In this document: in pieces, positions 1-6,238 of the stretch
Numbering within the stretch: the stretch's first letter is position 1
Layout of the letters: each line of letters begins with the position of its first letter
Source of the DNA: JAKZSU01 sp047517485
GTDB taxonomy: Bacteria; Pseudomonadota; Alphaproteobacteria; UBA7887
Direction: 5' to 3'
Length of the DNA: 16,714 bases
Assembly: GCA_047517485.1 (NCBI GenBank)
Contig: JAKZSU010000122.1
Coordinates: 1 to 16,714 of the forward strand
Notes under the pieces: model-generated
Databases searched by the model: none
Told to the model about the DNA's origin: nothing
Seen by the model: the letters and a program-made list of their open reading frames with translations, nothing else
Made by a program: the position numbers and the translations under genes

Positions 1-151
1 GCGCAGATATAGGTCCACGGTGTACATCCTCCCGCCTTCCATCTCAAAAAAGATCGAAGGCTACAGGTGGCAGAGTTTTACTCCGCCCGCGGCTGGGAAA
101 TCCCGCCGCTTCCGTGGACTAATTTGTCACCGCCGTTCTCAGGTGAAACAC

Positions 152-225
152 TGGCTGGGGCGCCTGGGATCGAACCAGGGATCACGGGATCAAAACCCGT
201 TGCCTTACCGCTTGGCTACGCCCCA
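152..225 (-). tRNA. tRNA-Gln (anticodon UUG)
   Basis: The minus strand folds into a complete cloverleaf. The acceptor stem is TGGGGCG (225-219) paired with CGCCCCA, followed by discriminator G (155) and an encoded CCA (154-152). The anticodon stem is ACGGG/CCCGT with loop TTTTGAT, giving anticodon TTG at 193-191, which reads glutamine codons. The T arm contains GGTTCGATCC. The first acceptor pair is U-A, as expected for bacterial tRNA-Gln. The gene is divergent from folD and appears to have its own promoter at 240-268. Confidence 0.96.
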
Positions 226-239
226 ATCGGCGGGCGCCA

Positions 240-268
240 TACCTATCCTCTTCTCCAATGGTTGACAA
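240..268 (-). promoter_or_regulatory. predicted sigma70-type promoter of tRNA-Gln
   Basis: On the minus strand a TTGTCA -35 box (268-263) is followed after 17 nt by TAGGTA (245-240), placing transcription start roughly 8 nt before the tRNA 5' end. The -10 box is a poor match, so the call rests on the -35, the spacing and the position. The -35 overlaps the -35 of the opposing folD promoter by five bases. Confidence 0.4.
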
Positions 269-289
269 CGCCCGGTGATCGGATAGAGA
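262..289 (+). promoter_or_regulatory. predicted promoter of folD
   Basis: A perfect TTGACA -35 (262-267) is followed after 16 nt by TAGAGA (284-289), a weak -10. Start of transcription would fall near 296, leaving a leader of about 30 nt before the folD ATG. The -35 is shared back to back with the minus-strand tRNA-Gln promoter. Confidence 0.4.
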
Positions 290-326
290 GGCGCGTCCAA
301 TCACTTTTTCCCATGCGGAGTGGCCG

Positions 327-1220
327 ATGGCGGCGCGGATCATCGACGGCAAGGCGTTCGCGGCCAATTTGCGCGCCGGCGTGGCAACTCAGGTCGCCGC
401 GCTGCAAAGCGCGCACGGGCTTACCCCGGGGCTCGCGGTGGTCCTCGTCGGCGAGGATCCGGCGAGCCAGGTCTATGTCCGCAACAAGGGCAAGCAGACC
501 CGCGAGGCCGGGATGAACAGCGTCGTACATCGCCTGGCGGCGACCGCCCCCCATGAAGAAGTGCTGGGCACTGTCGCCGCGCTCAACGCCGATCCCGCCG
601 TGCATGGCATTCTTGTCCAGCTCCCCCTGCCGCCGCAAGTCGATGCCGACGCGGTGCTCAAGGCGATCGACCCGGCGAAGGATGTCGACGGCTTTCATCC
701 GATCAACAGCGGCAACCTGTTGGCTGGCCGCCCCGGCCTGGTGCCGTGTACGCCGCAAGGCTGCGTGATGCTGATCAAGGACACGCTCGGCGACGATCTT
801 TCGGGCGCCGAGGCCGTCGTCGTCGGGCGCTCGAACATCGTCGGCAAGCCGATGGCGGTGTTGTTGATCGCCGAAAGCTGCACCGTGACCGTCGCCCATT
901 CGCGCACCCGCGATCTCGCGGCGACGTGTCACCGGGCCGATATTCTGATGGTCGCGGTGGGTCGGCCCGAAATGATCAAGGGCGAATGGATCAAACCCGG
1001 CGCGACGGTGATCGACGTCGGCATGAACCGGATTCCAAAAGACGACGGCCAAACGCGTTTAGTCGGCGATGTCGCCTACGACGACGCATTGCAGGTCGCC
1101 GGCGCGATCACCCCGGTGCCGGGCGGGGTCGGGCCGATGACCATCGCGTGCCTGCTGCGCAATACCGTGCTCGCGGCGTGCGCCCAGGCCGGGGTCGCGG
1201 TGCCCGAAAACGGCATTTAG
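327..1220 (+). CDS. folD: Bifunctional methylenetetrahydrofolate dehydrogenase / methenyltetrahydrofolate cyclohydrolase FolD
   Basis: FolD is a cytosolic enzyme interconverting 5,10-methylene-THF, 5,10-methenyl-THF and 10-formyl-THF with NADP(H), feeding purine and formyl-methionine synthesis. The 297-residue protein has the usual length. Visible signatures are YVRNKGK at 50-56, with Tyr50 and Lys54 in the positions of the E. coli catalytic pair; VQLPLP with Gln98; DVDG with Asp121; the dinucleotide-binding GRSNIVGKP at 167-175; and TPVPGGVGPMT at 262-272. The ATG at 327 is supported by GGAG at 317-320, six bases upstream. It stands alone on its strand: tRNA-Gln is divergent and the DUF1244 gene convergent, with only 18 bp between the stop codons. 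No key residue seems missing. Confidence 0.97.
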   Translation: MAARIIDGKAFAANLRAGVATQVAALQSAHGLTPGLAVVLVGEDPASQVYVRNKGKQTREAGMNSVVHRLAATAPHEEVLGTVAALNADPAVHGILVQLPLPPQVDADAVLKAIDPAKDVDGFHPINSGNLLAGRPGLVPCTPQGCVMLIKDTLGDDLSGAEAVVVGRSNIVGKPMAVLLIAESCTVTVAHSRTRDLAATCHRADILMVAVGRPEMIKGEWIKPGATVIDVGMNRIPKDDGQTRLVGDVAYDDALQVAGAITPVPGGVGPMTIACLLRNTVLAACAQAGVAVPENGI

Positions 1221-1238
1221 ACCCGGTCGGGGTACCGA

Positions 1239-1535
1239 CTAGTCGTGCTTATGCACTTCCTTGAACGCCTCGACTCGGTCTTTCGGCTGCTCGGTCTGAT
1301 GCTTCGCCTTCCAATCGGCGTAGGGCATGCCGTAGACGATCTCGCGGGCGGCGTCGTAGGAGATGTCCTCGCCACGATCCTCGGCCTCGGCGCGGTACCA
1401 TTTCGACAGGCAATTGCGGCAGAATCCGGCGAGATCCATCATGTCGATGTTTTGTACGTCGGTGCGTTCGCGGAAATGCGAGACCATGCGGCGGAAGGCG
1501 GCGGCCTCGATCTCGGTACGGGTGGTGTCGTCCAT
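1239..1535 (-). CDS. DUF1244 family protein
   Basis: This 98-residue protein carries the DUF1244 signature over nearly its whole length. An N-terminal FRRMVSHFRERTDVQNID stretch is followed by LAGFCRNCLSKWY with two conserved cysteines, then DAAREIVYGMPYADWKAKHQ. The family is widespread in alpha- and gammaproteobacteria. Its biochemical role is not established to my knowledge, so no function is assigned. The C-terminus is charged (EVHKHD). The ATG at 1535 has a good AAGGAG ribosome site about six bases upstream on the minus strand. The gene is convergent with folD and divergent from the permease at 1586, with 50 bp between the two starts. No signal peptide or membrane segment is visible, so it is likely cytosolic. 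Confidence 0.93.
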   Translation of the reverse strand: MDDTTRTEIEAAAFRRMVSHFRERTDVQNIDMMDLAGFCRNCLSKWYRAEAEDRGEDISYDAAREIVYGMPYADWKAKHQTEQPKDRVEAFKEVHKHD

Positions 1536-1585
1536 AACTCTCTCCTTGGCAGGGCTGGGACGAATTTAGAATATTTACCGGGTCG

Positions 1586-2482
1586 GTGTCACCCGTGAGC
1601 AATCGCGTCGCGCTGTTCCTGTTGCTCGCCGGCACCTTCGCCATCGGCTTTTCGCCAACCCTGGTTCGGCTCAGCGAAATCGGCCCGGTGGTGACCGCGG
1701 TGTACCGGGTGGCGCTGGCGCTGCCGGTGTTGTTCGCCGTCCTCGCGATCGAGCCGCGTGCCGCGGCGGTGACCCCGGCGCGCGCGGTGCCTGTCGGCTG
1801 GCGCGAGTGGCGCGATGTGGGTCTGACCGGGCTGTTTTTCACTGGCGATCTGGTGTTCTGGCACTGGCCGATCACCGAGACGACGGTCGCCAACGCGACC
1901 CTGTTCGCCACCTCGACGCCGATTTTCGTCACCCTGGCGGCCTGGTTATGGCTCGGCGAGCGGATCACCGGGCGCTTTTTGGCCAGTTTGGCGCTCAGCC
2001 TCGGCGGCGCGGCGCTGCTCGCCGGCTCGAGTTATCAGAGCGCGCCCGGACATTTGACCGGCGATTTCTACGGTGTCGTCACCGCGCTGTTCTTTTCCGG
2101 CTACCTGATTATGGTCAAGCGGTTGCGCGCTACGCTCTCGGCCGCCGCGATCATGGCCTGGTCGGGCATCGTCACCGCCGCCGGCTTGGCGGGGTTCAAT
2201 CTATTTATCGGCGAGGACTGGATCCCGTTGAGCCTCGCCGGTTGGGCGGTTCTGATCGCCCTCGCGGTGGTTGGCCACGCGGCGGGTCAAGGCCTGGTGG
2301 CGCACGCGCTGGCGCGCCTGCCGGCGTCGTTCACGGCGCTGGCGATGCTCGCCGAGCCGCTGTTCGCCGCCGCCATTGCCTGGCTGGTGCTCAACGAGGC
2401 GGTGACCCCGCTGCAAGCCGCCGGCGGCGTGGTCATCCTGGTCGGCATCGTCACCGCGCGGCCGCGCGAGACGCCACCCTAA
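1586..2482 (+). CDS. EamA/DMT-superfamily inner-membrane transporter
   Basis: The 298-residue product is almost entirely hydrophobic, with about ten membrane helices in two tandem EamA repeats, the usual size for this family. Typical features are N-terminal LAGTFAIGFSPTLVRLSEIGPVVTAVYRV, the mid-protein LFATSTPIFVTLAAWLWLGERITG, and the second-repeat end LAMLAEPLFAAAIAWLVLNEAVTPLQAAGGVVILVGI (each only partly quoted family motifs). Substrates of such permeases are metabolites or drugs, and the sequence does not say which. The start is uncertain: GTG at 1586 or GTG at 1595, neither with a clear ribosome site. A possible promoter, TTGGCA (1546-1551) and TAGAAT (1567-1572) with a short 15-nt spacer, would give a nearly leaderless mRNA. 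An imperfect palindrome begins at the stop codon. Confidence 0.9.
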   Translation: MSPVSNRVALFLLLAGTFAIGFSPTLVRLSEIGPVVTAVYRVALALPVLFAVLAIEPRAAAVTPARAVPVGWREWRDVGLTGLFFTGDLVFWHWPITETTVANATLFATSTPIFVTLAAWLWLGERITGRFLASLALSLGGAALLAGSSYQSAPGHLTGDFYGVVTALFFSGYLIMVKRLRATLSAAAIMAWSGIVTAAGLAGFNLFIGEDWIPLSLAGWAVLIALAVVGHAAGQGLVAHALARLPASFTALAMLAEPLFAAAIAWLVLNEAVTPLQAAGGVVILVGIVTARPRETPP

Positions 2483-2514
2483 TACCAAGTGTGGTTAATA
2501 ATGACCCTTGGTAT
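2482..2514. repeat. 33-nt imperfect palindrome after the permease stop codon
   Basis: ATACCAAG at 2482-2489 and CTTGGTAT at 2507-2514 form the outer arms. The full arms are 16 bases with three mismatches around a central A. The palindrome abuts the TAA of the permease and lies 37 bp before the glycerate kinase start. No T-run follows, so it is not a standard intrinsic terminator. It could be a decayed dispersed palindrome, a processing site or an operator for the downstream operon. Confidence 0.6.
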
Positions 2515-2551
2515 ACATCCTCGTTAGGGTGGAGCGGACAGAGGAGACGGC

Positions 2552-3847
2552 ATGGGGCTAACACCGATAGAGATACTGCGAAATATGTTCGACGCCGCGG
2601 TGGCGTCGGCACTGCCGGACGCGCGGTTGCAAGTCCACTTGCCGCCGGCGCCGCGCGGGCGCACCGTGGTGGTCGGCGGCGGCAAGGGCGCGGCGGCAAT
2701 GGCGCGCGCGGTCGAGCAGGCGTGGGCGGAGGCCGGCCGCGCCGGCGCGATCGAGGGGCTGGTGATCACCCGCTACGACCATGTCGCGCCCTGCGCGCAT
2801 ATTCGCGTCATCGAGGCGGCGCATCCGGTGCCCGACGAAGCGGGCCTGGCGGCGACGCGCGAGATCATGGCGCTGATCGCCGGTCTCGGTGAAGACGACC
2901 TGGTGCTGTGCCTGATTTCCGGCGGCGGCTCGGCGCTGCTGACCATGCCCGCCGACGGCGTCTCGCTCGACGAGAAACGCGCGGTGACCGGCGACCTGCT
3001 GCGCTCCGGCGCGACCATCGGCGAGATCAACTGCGTGCGCAAACATCTGTCCGCAATCAAGGGTGGGCGGCTCGCCGCCGCGGCCCACCCGGCGTCCGTG
3101 GTGACCCTGATGATCTCCGACGTCCCCGGCGACGACCCGGCGGTGATCGCCTCGGGCCCGACGGTGGCCGATCCGAGCACCTTCGCCGAAGCCCGCGCGG
3201 TGCTCGCCAATTACGCCATCACCCCGCCGGCGGCGATCGCCGCGCGACTCGAGGCAGCGGCGGACGAGACCCCCAAACCCGGCGATCCACGCCTTGCGCG
3301 CAGTGTTGCAACGGTCATCGCCACCCCGCAGGATTCGCTGGAAGCCGCCGCCAGAATCGCCGAGAGCGCCGGATTTACGCCGCTGATCCTGAGCGACGCG
3401 ATCGAGGGCGAGGCGCGCGACGTCGCCCTGGTGCACGCCGCGATTGCCCGCCAAGTCGCCTTGCGGGGCCAGCCGGCAGCGGCGCCGTGTGCCTTGATAT
3501 CCGGCGGCGAGACCACCGTCACCGTGCGCGGCCACGGCCGCGGCGGGCGCAACGCGGAATTTCTCCTAGGCCTCGCGGTCGCGCTCGACGGTCTCGCCGG
3601 AGTTTACGCCATCGCCTGCGATACCGACGGCATCGACGGCAGCGAGGACAATGCCGGCGCGCTGATCGGCCCTGACACGCTCAGCCGCGCCGCCGCGATC
3701 GGCGTGGACGCGCGCGCCCATCTCGCCGACAATGACGCCTACGGCTTTTTCGAAAAACTCGATGATCTGCTGATAACCGGACCGACCTTGACCAACGTCA
3801 ACGATTTCCGCGCCGTGCTGATCACCACATCCGGAGACCCACAATGA
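2552..3847 (+). CDS. ttuD: Glycerate 2-kinase (TtuD/GckA-type, DUF4147-MOFRL)
   Basis: The enzyme phosphorylates D-glycerate to 2-phosphoglycerate with ATP; members were long annotated as hydroxypyruvate reductase TtuD. The 431 residues fit the family. The N-terminal DUF4147 part shows VVGGGKGAAAMARAVE near 41-55, ISGGGSALL at 122-130, NCVRKHLSAIKGGRLA at 160-175 and SDVPGDDPAVIASGPT at 189-204. The C-terminal MOFRL domain has SGGETTVTVRGHGRGGRNAEF, TDGIDGSEDNAGA and TNVNDFRAVLI. The ATG at 2552 is preceded by GAGGAG five to six bases upstream. Its stop overlaps the pyruvate kinase start by 4 nt (ATGA), so the two are translationally coupled. This resembles the ttuD-ttuE pair of Agrobacterium tartrate loci. 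With glcDEF nearby, glycerate derived from glyoxylate is a likely substrate source (inference). Confidence 0.93.
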   Translation: MGLTPIEILRNMFDAAVASALPDARLQVHLPPAPRGRTVVVGGGKGAAAMARAVEQAWAEAGRAGAIEGLVITRYDHVAPCAHIRVIEAAHPVPDEAGLAATREIMALIAGLGEDDLVLCLISGGGSALLTMPADGVSLDEKRAVTGDLLRSGATIGEINCVRKHLSAIKGGRLAAAAHPASVVTLMISDVPGDDPAVIASGPTVADPSTFAEARAVLANYAITPPAAIAARLEAAADETPKPGDPRLARSVATVIATPQDSLEAAARIAESAGFTPLILSDAIEGEARDVALVHAAIARQVALRGQPAAAPCALISGGETTVTVRGHGRGGRNAEFLLGLAVALDGLAGVYAIACDTDGIDGSEDNAGALIGPDTLSRAAAIGVDARAHLADNDAYGFFEKLDDLLITGPTLTNVNDFRAVLITTSGDPQ

Positions 3848-5310
3848 GCCACCGCGAGCGCAAGGCGAAAATTCTCGCGACCCTGGGCCCGTCGACCGAC
3901 AGTCGGGACATGATTGCCGCGCTCTATAAAGCCGGCGCCAATGCTTTTCGGCTCAATTTCAGCCACGGCGACCATGCCGCGATGGAGCATACCTACCAGG
4001 CGATCCGCGAGATCGAGAAGGACGCGCTTCATCCGATCGCCGTGGTCGGCGACCTGCAAGGGCCCAAGCTGCGGGTCGGCGAGTTCGCCGGCGGTGGGAT
4101 CGATCTCGAGGTCGGCGCGCGATTCCGCCTCGATCTCGACAAGGCGCCAGGCGATGCGATGCGCGCGCCACTTCTCCACCGCGAAATATTCGCCGCGCTG
4201 GCGCCCGAAATGGACCTGTTGCTCGACGACGGGCGCCTTCGCCTGCGAGTGGCCGCCTGCGGTGACGATTACGCCGACACCGAGGTCATGGTCGGCGGCC
4301 GGCTGTCCGACAACAAGGGCGTCAATCTGCCTGGCGCGGTGCTGCCGCTGGCGGCGTTGACGCCGAAGGACCGGCACGATTTGGCGTTCGCGGTCAATCT
4401 CGGGGTCGACTGGCTGGCGTTGAGTTTCGTCCAGCGTCCCGAGGATATTGCCGAGGCACGAAAACTCGCCGGGCGCGACGTGGCGATCATGGCGAAAATC
4501 GAGAAACCCGCCGCGGTGGAACGGTTTGACGAAATCCTCGAGGTCGCCGACGGCATCATGGTCGCGCGCGGCGATCTCGGCGTCGAAATGGCGCCCGAGG
4601 AAGTCCCGAGCATCCAGAAACAGATCGTCCGCGCCGCGCGTGAAGCCGGAAAACCGGTCGTCGTCGCGACCCAAATGCTCGATTCGATGGAGCGGTCGCC
4701 GGAGCCCACCCGCGCCGAGGCCTCCGATGTCGCCACCGCGGTCTACGACGGCGGCGATGCGCTGATGCTGTCGGCGGAAACCGCGGTCGGCGCCTATCCG
4801 GTCGAGACCGTCGATATGATGCATCGCATAATCACCCGGGTCGAGCGCGACCCGCTGCACCGTCAATTCCTCGATGCGGCGCGCACCCCGCCGAGCCCGA
4901 CCGCCGCCGACGCGCTCAGCGCGGCGGCGCAGCAGGTCGCGCAGACCACCGGCGCGGCGGCGATCCTCACCTATACCCAATCCGGCGCGACGGCGTTGCG
5001 GGCGGTGCGCGAACGGCCGGAGATGCCGGTGCTCGCGCTCACCCCCAATTTGCGGATGGCGCGCCGGCTCGGCCTGGCCTGGGGGCTTCGCTGCATTCAC
5101 GGCGACGACGCCAAGGACTTCGACGACATGGTCAACCGCGCCTGCCGCGCCGCGCGCTTTCGCGGCTACGCCAGCTCGGGCTCACGCGTGGTGATGATCG
5201 CCGGCGTCCCGTTCGGCACACCCGGATCGACCAACTTGTTACACATGGCGTACATCCCGGCGTTCGACGATCGCCGCGAAACCGAGCGCCCGCTGATCGG
5301 CGGCGATTGA
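3844..5310 (+). CDS. pyk: Pyruvate kinase
   Basis: Pyruvate kinase transfers phosphate from PEP to ADP, giving pyruvate and ATP in the last glycolytic step. The 488 residues match bacterial enzymes. Seen in order: KILATLGPSTDS near 9-20, FRLNFSHGDH at 35-44, the B-domain DNKGVNLPG around 156-164, the active-site MAKIEKPAA at 216-224, ARGDLGVEM at 241-249, ATQMLDSM at 275-282 with PTRAEASDVATAV after it, and SAETAVGAYP at 310-319. The C-terminal allosteric-type domain is present and ends with GTPGSTNLLHMAYI. The ATG overlaps the glycerate kinase stop by four bases. Since the kinase yields 2-phosphoglycerate, the pair plus enolase makes a short route from glycerate to pyruvate. It is probably the ttuE-type paralogue; whether it is the only pyruvate kinase cannot be told here. 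Confidence 0.97.
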   Translation: MSHRERKAKILATLGPSTDSRDMIAALYKAGANAFRLNFSHGDHAAMEHTYQAIREIEKDALHPIAVVGDLQGPKLRVGEFAGGGIDLEVGARFRLDLDKAPGDAMRAPLLHREIFAALAPEMDLLLDDGRLRLRVAACGDDYADTEVMVGGRLSDNKGVNLPGAVLPLAALTPKDRHDLAFAVNLGVDWLALSFVQRPEDIAEARKLAGRDVAIMAKIEKPAAVERFDEILEVADGIMVARGDLGVEMAPEEVPSIQKQIVRAAREAGKPVVVATQMLDSMERSPEPTRAEASDVATAVYDGGDALMLSAETAVGAYPVETVDMMHRIITRVERDPLHRQFLDAARTPPSPTAADALSAAAQQVAQTTGAAAILTYTQSGATALRAVRERPEMPVLALTPNLRMARRLGLAWGLRCIHGDDAKDFDDMVNRACRAARFRGYASSGSRVVMIAGVPFGTPGSTNLLHMAYIPAFDDRRETERPLIGGD

Positions 5311-5325
5311 AAGCAAAAGAAACAA

Positions 5326-5352
5326 CCAGACTGTACGGCTCGTGCAGTCTGG
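5326..5352 (+). terminator. hairpin A downstream of pyk (terminator-like)
   Basis: CCAGACTGTACG (5326-5337) pairs with CGTGCAGTCTGG (5341-5352) around a 3-nt GCT loop, with one G-U wobble. It lies 15 bp after the pyk stop but is followed by CAAGCGCG and not a T-run, so intrinsic termination is doubtful. Its right arm ends in GG and runs straight into repeat copy A. Confidence 0.6.
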
Positions 5353-5416
5353 CAAGCGCGACCGCGCGCCCGAGCTTATGCGAGGCAAGCCTGCGTGGCG
5401 CTTGATCGCCGTTTAA
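5351..5416 (+). repeat. dispersed repeat, copy A
   Basis: This 66-bp unit starts GGCAAGCGCGACCGCG, contains CGAGCTTATGCGAGGCAAGC, and ends with a small GGCG-N6-CGCC hairpin followed by GTTTAA. It matches copy B (5443-5508) at 61 of 66 positions. Four of the five differences fall in the loop of the terminal hairpin while its stem is kept. A shorter third copy lies inverted at 6155-6205. No start codon with a ribosome site is present. Confidence 0.9.
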
Positions 5417-5420
5417 ATTA

Positions 5421-5445
5421 GCCGCCCCGCGTTCCGCGGGGCGGC
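5421..5445 (+). repeat. hairpin B between repeat copies A and B
   Basis: GCCGCCCCGCG (5421-5431) pairs perfectly with CGCGGGGCGGC (5435-5445) around a TTC loop. Its sequence is unrelated to hairpin A, yet it occupies the same place: the right arm ends in GG and continues directly as CAAGCGCG of copy B. Confidence 0.85.
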
Positions 5446-5508
5446 AAGCGCGACCGCGCGCCCGAGCTTGTGCGAGGCAAGCCTGCGTGGCGTCGGAACG
5501 CCGTTTAA
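5443..5508 (+). repeat. dispersed repeat, copy B
   Basis: This second 66-bp copy starts 92 bp after copy A. The terminal hairpin here is GGCGT-CGGA-ACGCC, so its loop differs from copy A while pairing is preserved. It ends three bases before the stop codon of the convergent TPR gene. Confidence 0.9.
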
Positions 5509-5511
5509 GAC

Positions 5512-6069
5512 TCAAGTCTCTTGGCCGAGAAGCTGCTCGATCTGTTTTACCCGCTGTTGAACACCCGGTGAGTTGGGGTGCACCATGAGCATGCGCTGCA
5601 AGGCTTCGAGCGCTTCGAGATGGCGGTCCTGTGCCGAGCGGATCATCGACAGTCCGGAGAGCGCGCCGAAATGGCGCGGCTCGAGCGCCAGGGTGCGATC
5701 GATGTCGGCCACCGACGCGTCATAATCGCCCATCAGCCAATAAAGCGTCGCCCGCTTGTTCCAGCCCTCGGCGAAATCCGGCGCCGCCTCGACGATGGCG
5801 TTGAACGCCACCAGTGCCGCCGCGTGATTGCCCTCGTTCATCGAGCGTACGCCGGCTTCCATCATCAGATCGACCCGGTCGTCGCCCGAGGCGAGCCATA
5901 GGAGCCAGATCGAGCGCTCGATCTGGCCCAGTTCGCTGGGCTCCGCTGTCGCCGCGAGCGCCTGAAACAGGTCGTCGAGGCGCGGGTCATCCTGTCGCGA
6001 CCAGCCGGGCTGGCCCCACGTCAAGGTCATCGCGAGTATCACCCCAATGGCTATGATGTGCTTATTCAT
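5512..6069 (-). CDS. Exported tetratricopeptide-repeat protein
   Basis: With the ATG at 6069 the protein has 185 residues and begins with a signal peptide: MNKHIIAIGVILAMTLTWG, positive n-region, hydrophobic core and a likely cleavage before RQDDP around residue 25. The mature part is helical, with about three TPR units near 66-99, 100-133 and 134-167, including EGWNKRATLYWLMGDYD and LEPRHFGALSGL, a pattern typical of a conserved alphaproteobacterial periplasmic TPR family. TPRs bind proteins; the partner is unknown. A longer reading from 6162 exists, but it runs through a repeat and a hairpin and lacks a signal peptide start, so I reject it. The ribosome site is weak. The gene lies on the glcDEF strand, 155 bp downstream of glcF, bracketed by repeat copies in opposite orientations. 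Confidence 0.88.
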   Translation of the reverse strand: MNKHIIAIGVILAMTLTWGQPGWSRQDDPRLDDLFQALAATAEPSELGQIERSIWLLWLASGDDRVDLMMEAGVRSMNEGNHAAALVAFNAIVEAAPDFAEGWNKRATLYWLMGDYDASVADIDRTLALEPRHFGALSGLSMIRSAQDRHLEALEALQRMLMVHPNSPGVQQRVKQIEQLLGQET

Positions 6070-6112
6070 GGGCCCAGTATGCCTTACCCGACGGCGGCAA
6101 TAAAGCACCGCT

Positions 6113-6148
6113 AAAACCCAACCGCGATGAGTAGAACTCACCGCGGTT
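6113..6148 (-). terminator. predicted intrinsic terminator downstream of glcF
   Basis: On the minus strand AACCGCGGTGAGT pairs with ACTCATCGCGGTT around a TCT loop: 13 bp with a single G-U wobble, followed by GGG and four T. On the plus strand the same position is an A-C mismatch, which favours minus-strand transcription. It lies about 80 nt past the glcF stop and before the TPR gene, so the latter would need its own promoter if termination is efficient. Confidence 0.55.
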
Positions 6149-6154
6149 CGTAAT

Positions 6155-6205
6155 GCGTTCAAGCGCCACGCAGGCTAGCCTCGCGTAAGCTCGGGCGCGC
6201 TTGCC
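6155..6205 (-). repeat. dispersed repeat, copy C (inverted)
   Basis: On the minus strand this reads GGCAAGCGCG, then CCCGAGCTTACGCGAGGC and TAGCCTGCGTGGCGCTTGA, matching copies A and B. It lacks eight bases (ACCGCGCG) between two GCGCG runs and has A-to-T and T/G-to-C substitutions in the core. It follows glcF and points opposite to copies A and B. Confidence 0.88.
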
Positions 6206-6238
6206 GAGCTGCAATGAGTTGCACTCATTGCAGCTCGG
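6204..6238 (-). terminator. hairpin C overlapping the glcF stop codon
   Basis: A perfect 16-bp stem: CCGAGCTGCAATGAGT on the minus strand (6238-6223) pairs with ACTCATTGCAGCTCGG (6219-6204) around a 3-nt GCA loop. The 5' arm contains the last three codons and TGA stop of glcF. The 3' arm ends in GG and runs into repeat copy C. There is no T-run behind it, so it may stabilise the 3' end of the mRNA rather than terminate. Confidence 0.75.

Noticed and set aside
3..122. Possible 3' end of a mobile-element gene at the left edge (open frame ending ...LGNPAASVD and stop at 120-122)
   Set aside because: The frame has no recognisable domain and is cut by the window border; I could not support a call from 40 residues.
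1225..1240. Shared terminator for folD and the DUF1244 gene
   Set aside because: Only a 5-bp GTCGG/CCGAC stem with no T-run on either strand.
3739..5100. 453-codon minus-strand frame antisense to pyk
   Set aside because: Composition is Arg/His/Gly-biased with no motif; the plus strand encodes intact pyruvate kinase.
5351..5508. CRISPR array
   Set aside because: Only two adjacent units of 66 bp, the spacer is a perfect hairpin, a third copy is inverted 650 bp away, and no cas gene is present.
5132..5515. 127-codon minus-strand frame over the pyk end and repeats A/B
   Set aside because: Most of it reads through the repeats and hairpins; no ribosome site and no recognisable protein.
6070..6162. 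31-residue N-terminal extension of the TPR protein from 6162
   Set aside because: It runs through repeat C and a hairpin, and the internal start at 6069 gives a proper signal peptide.
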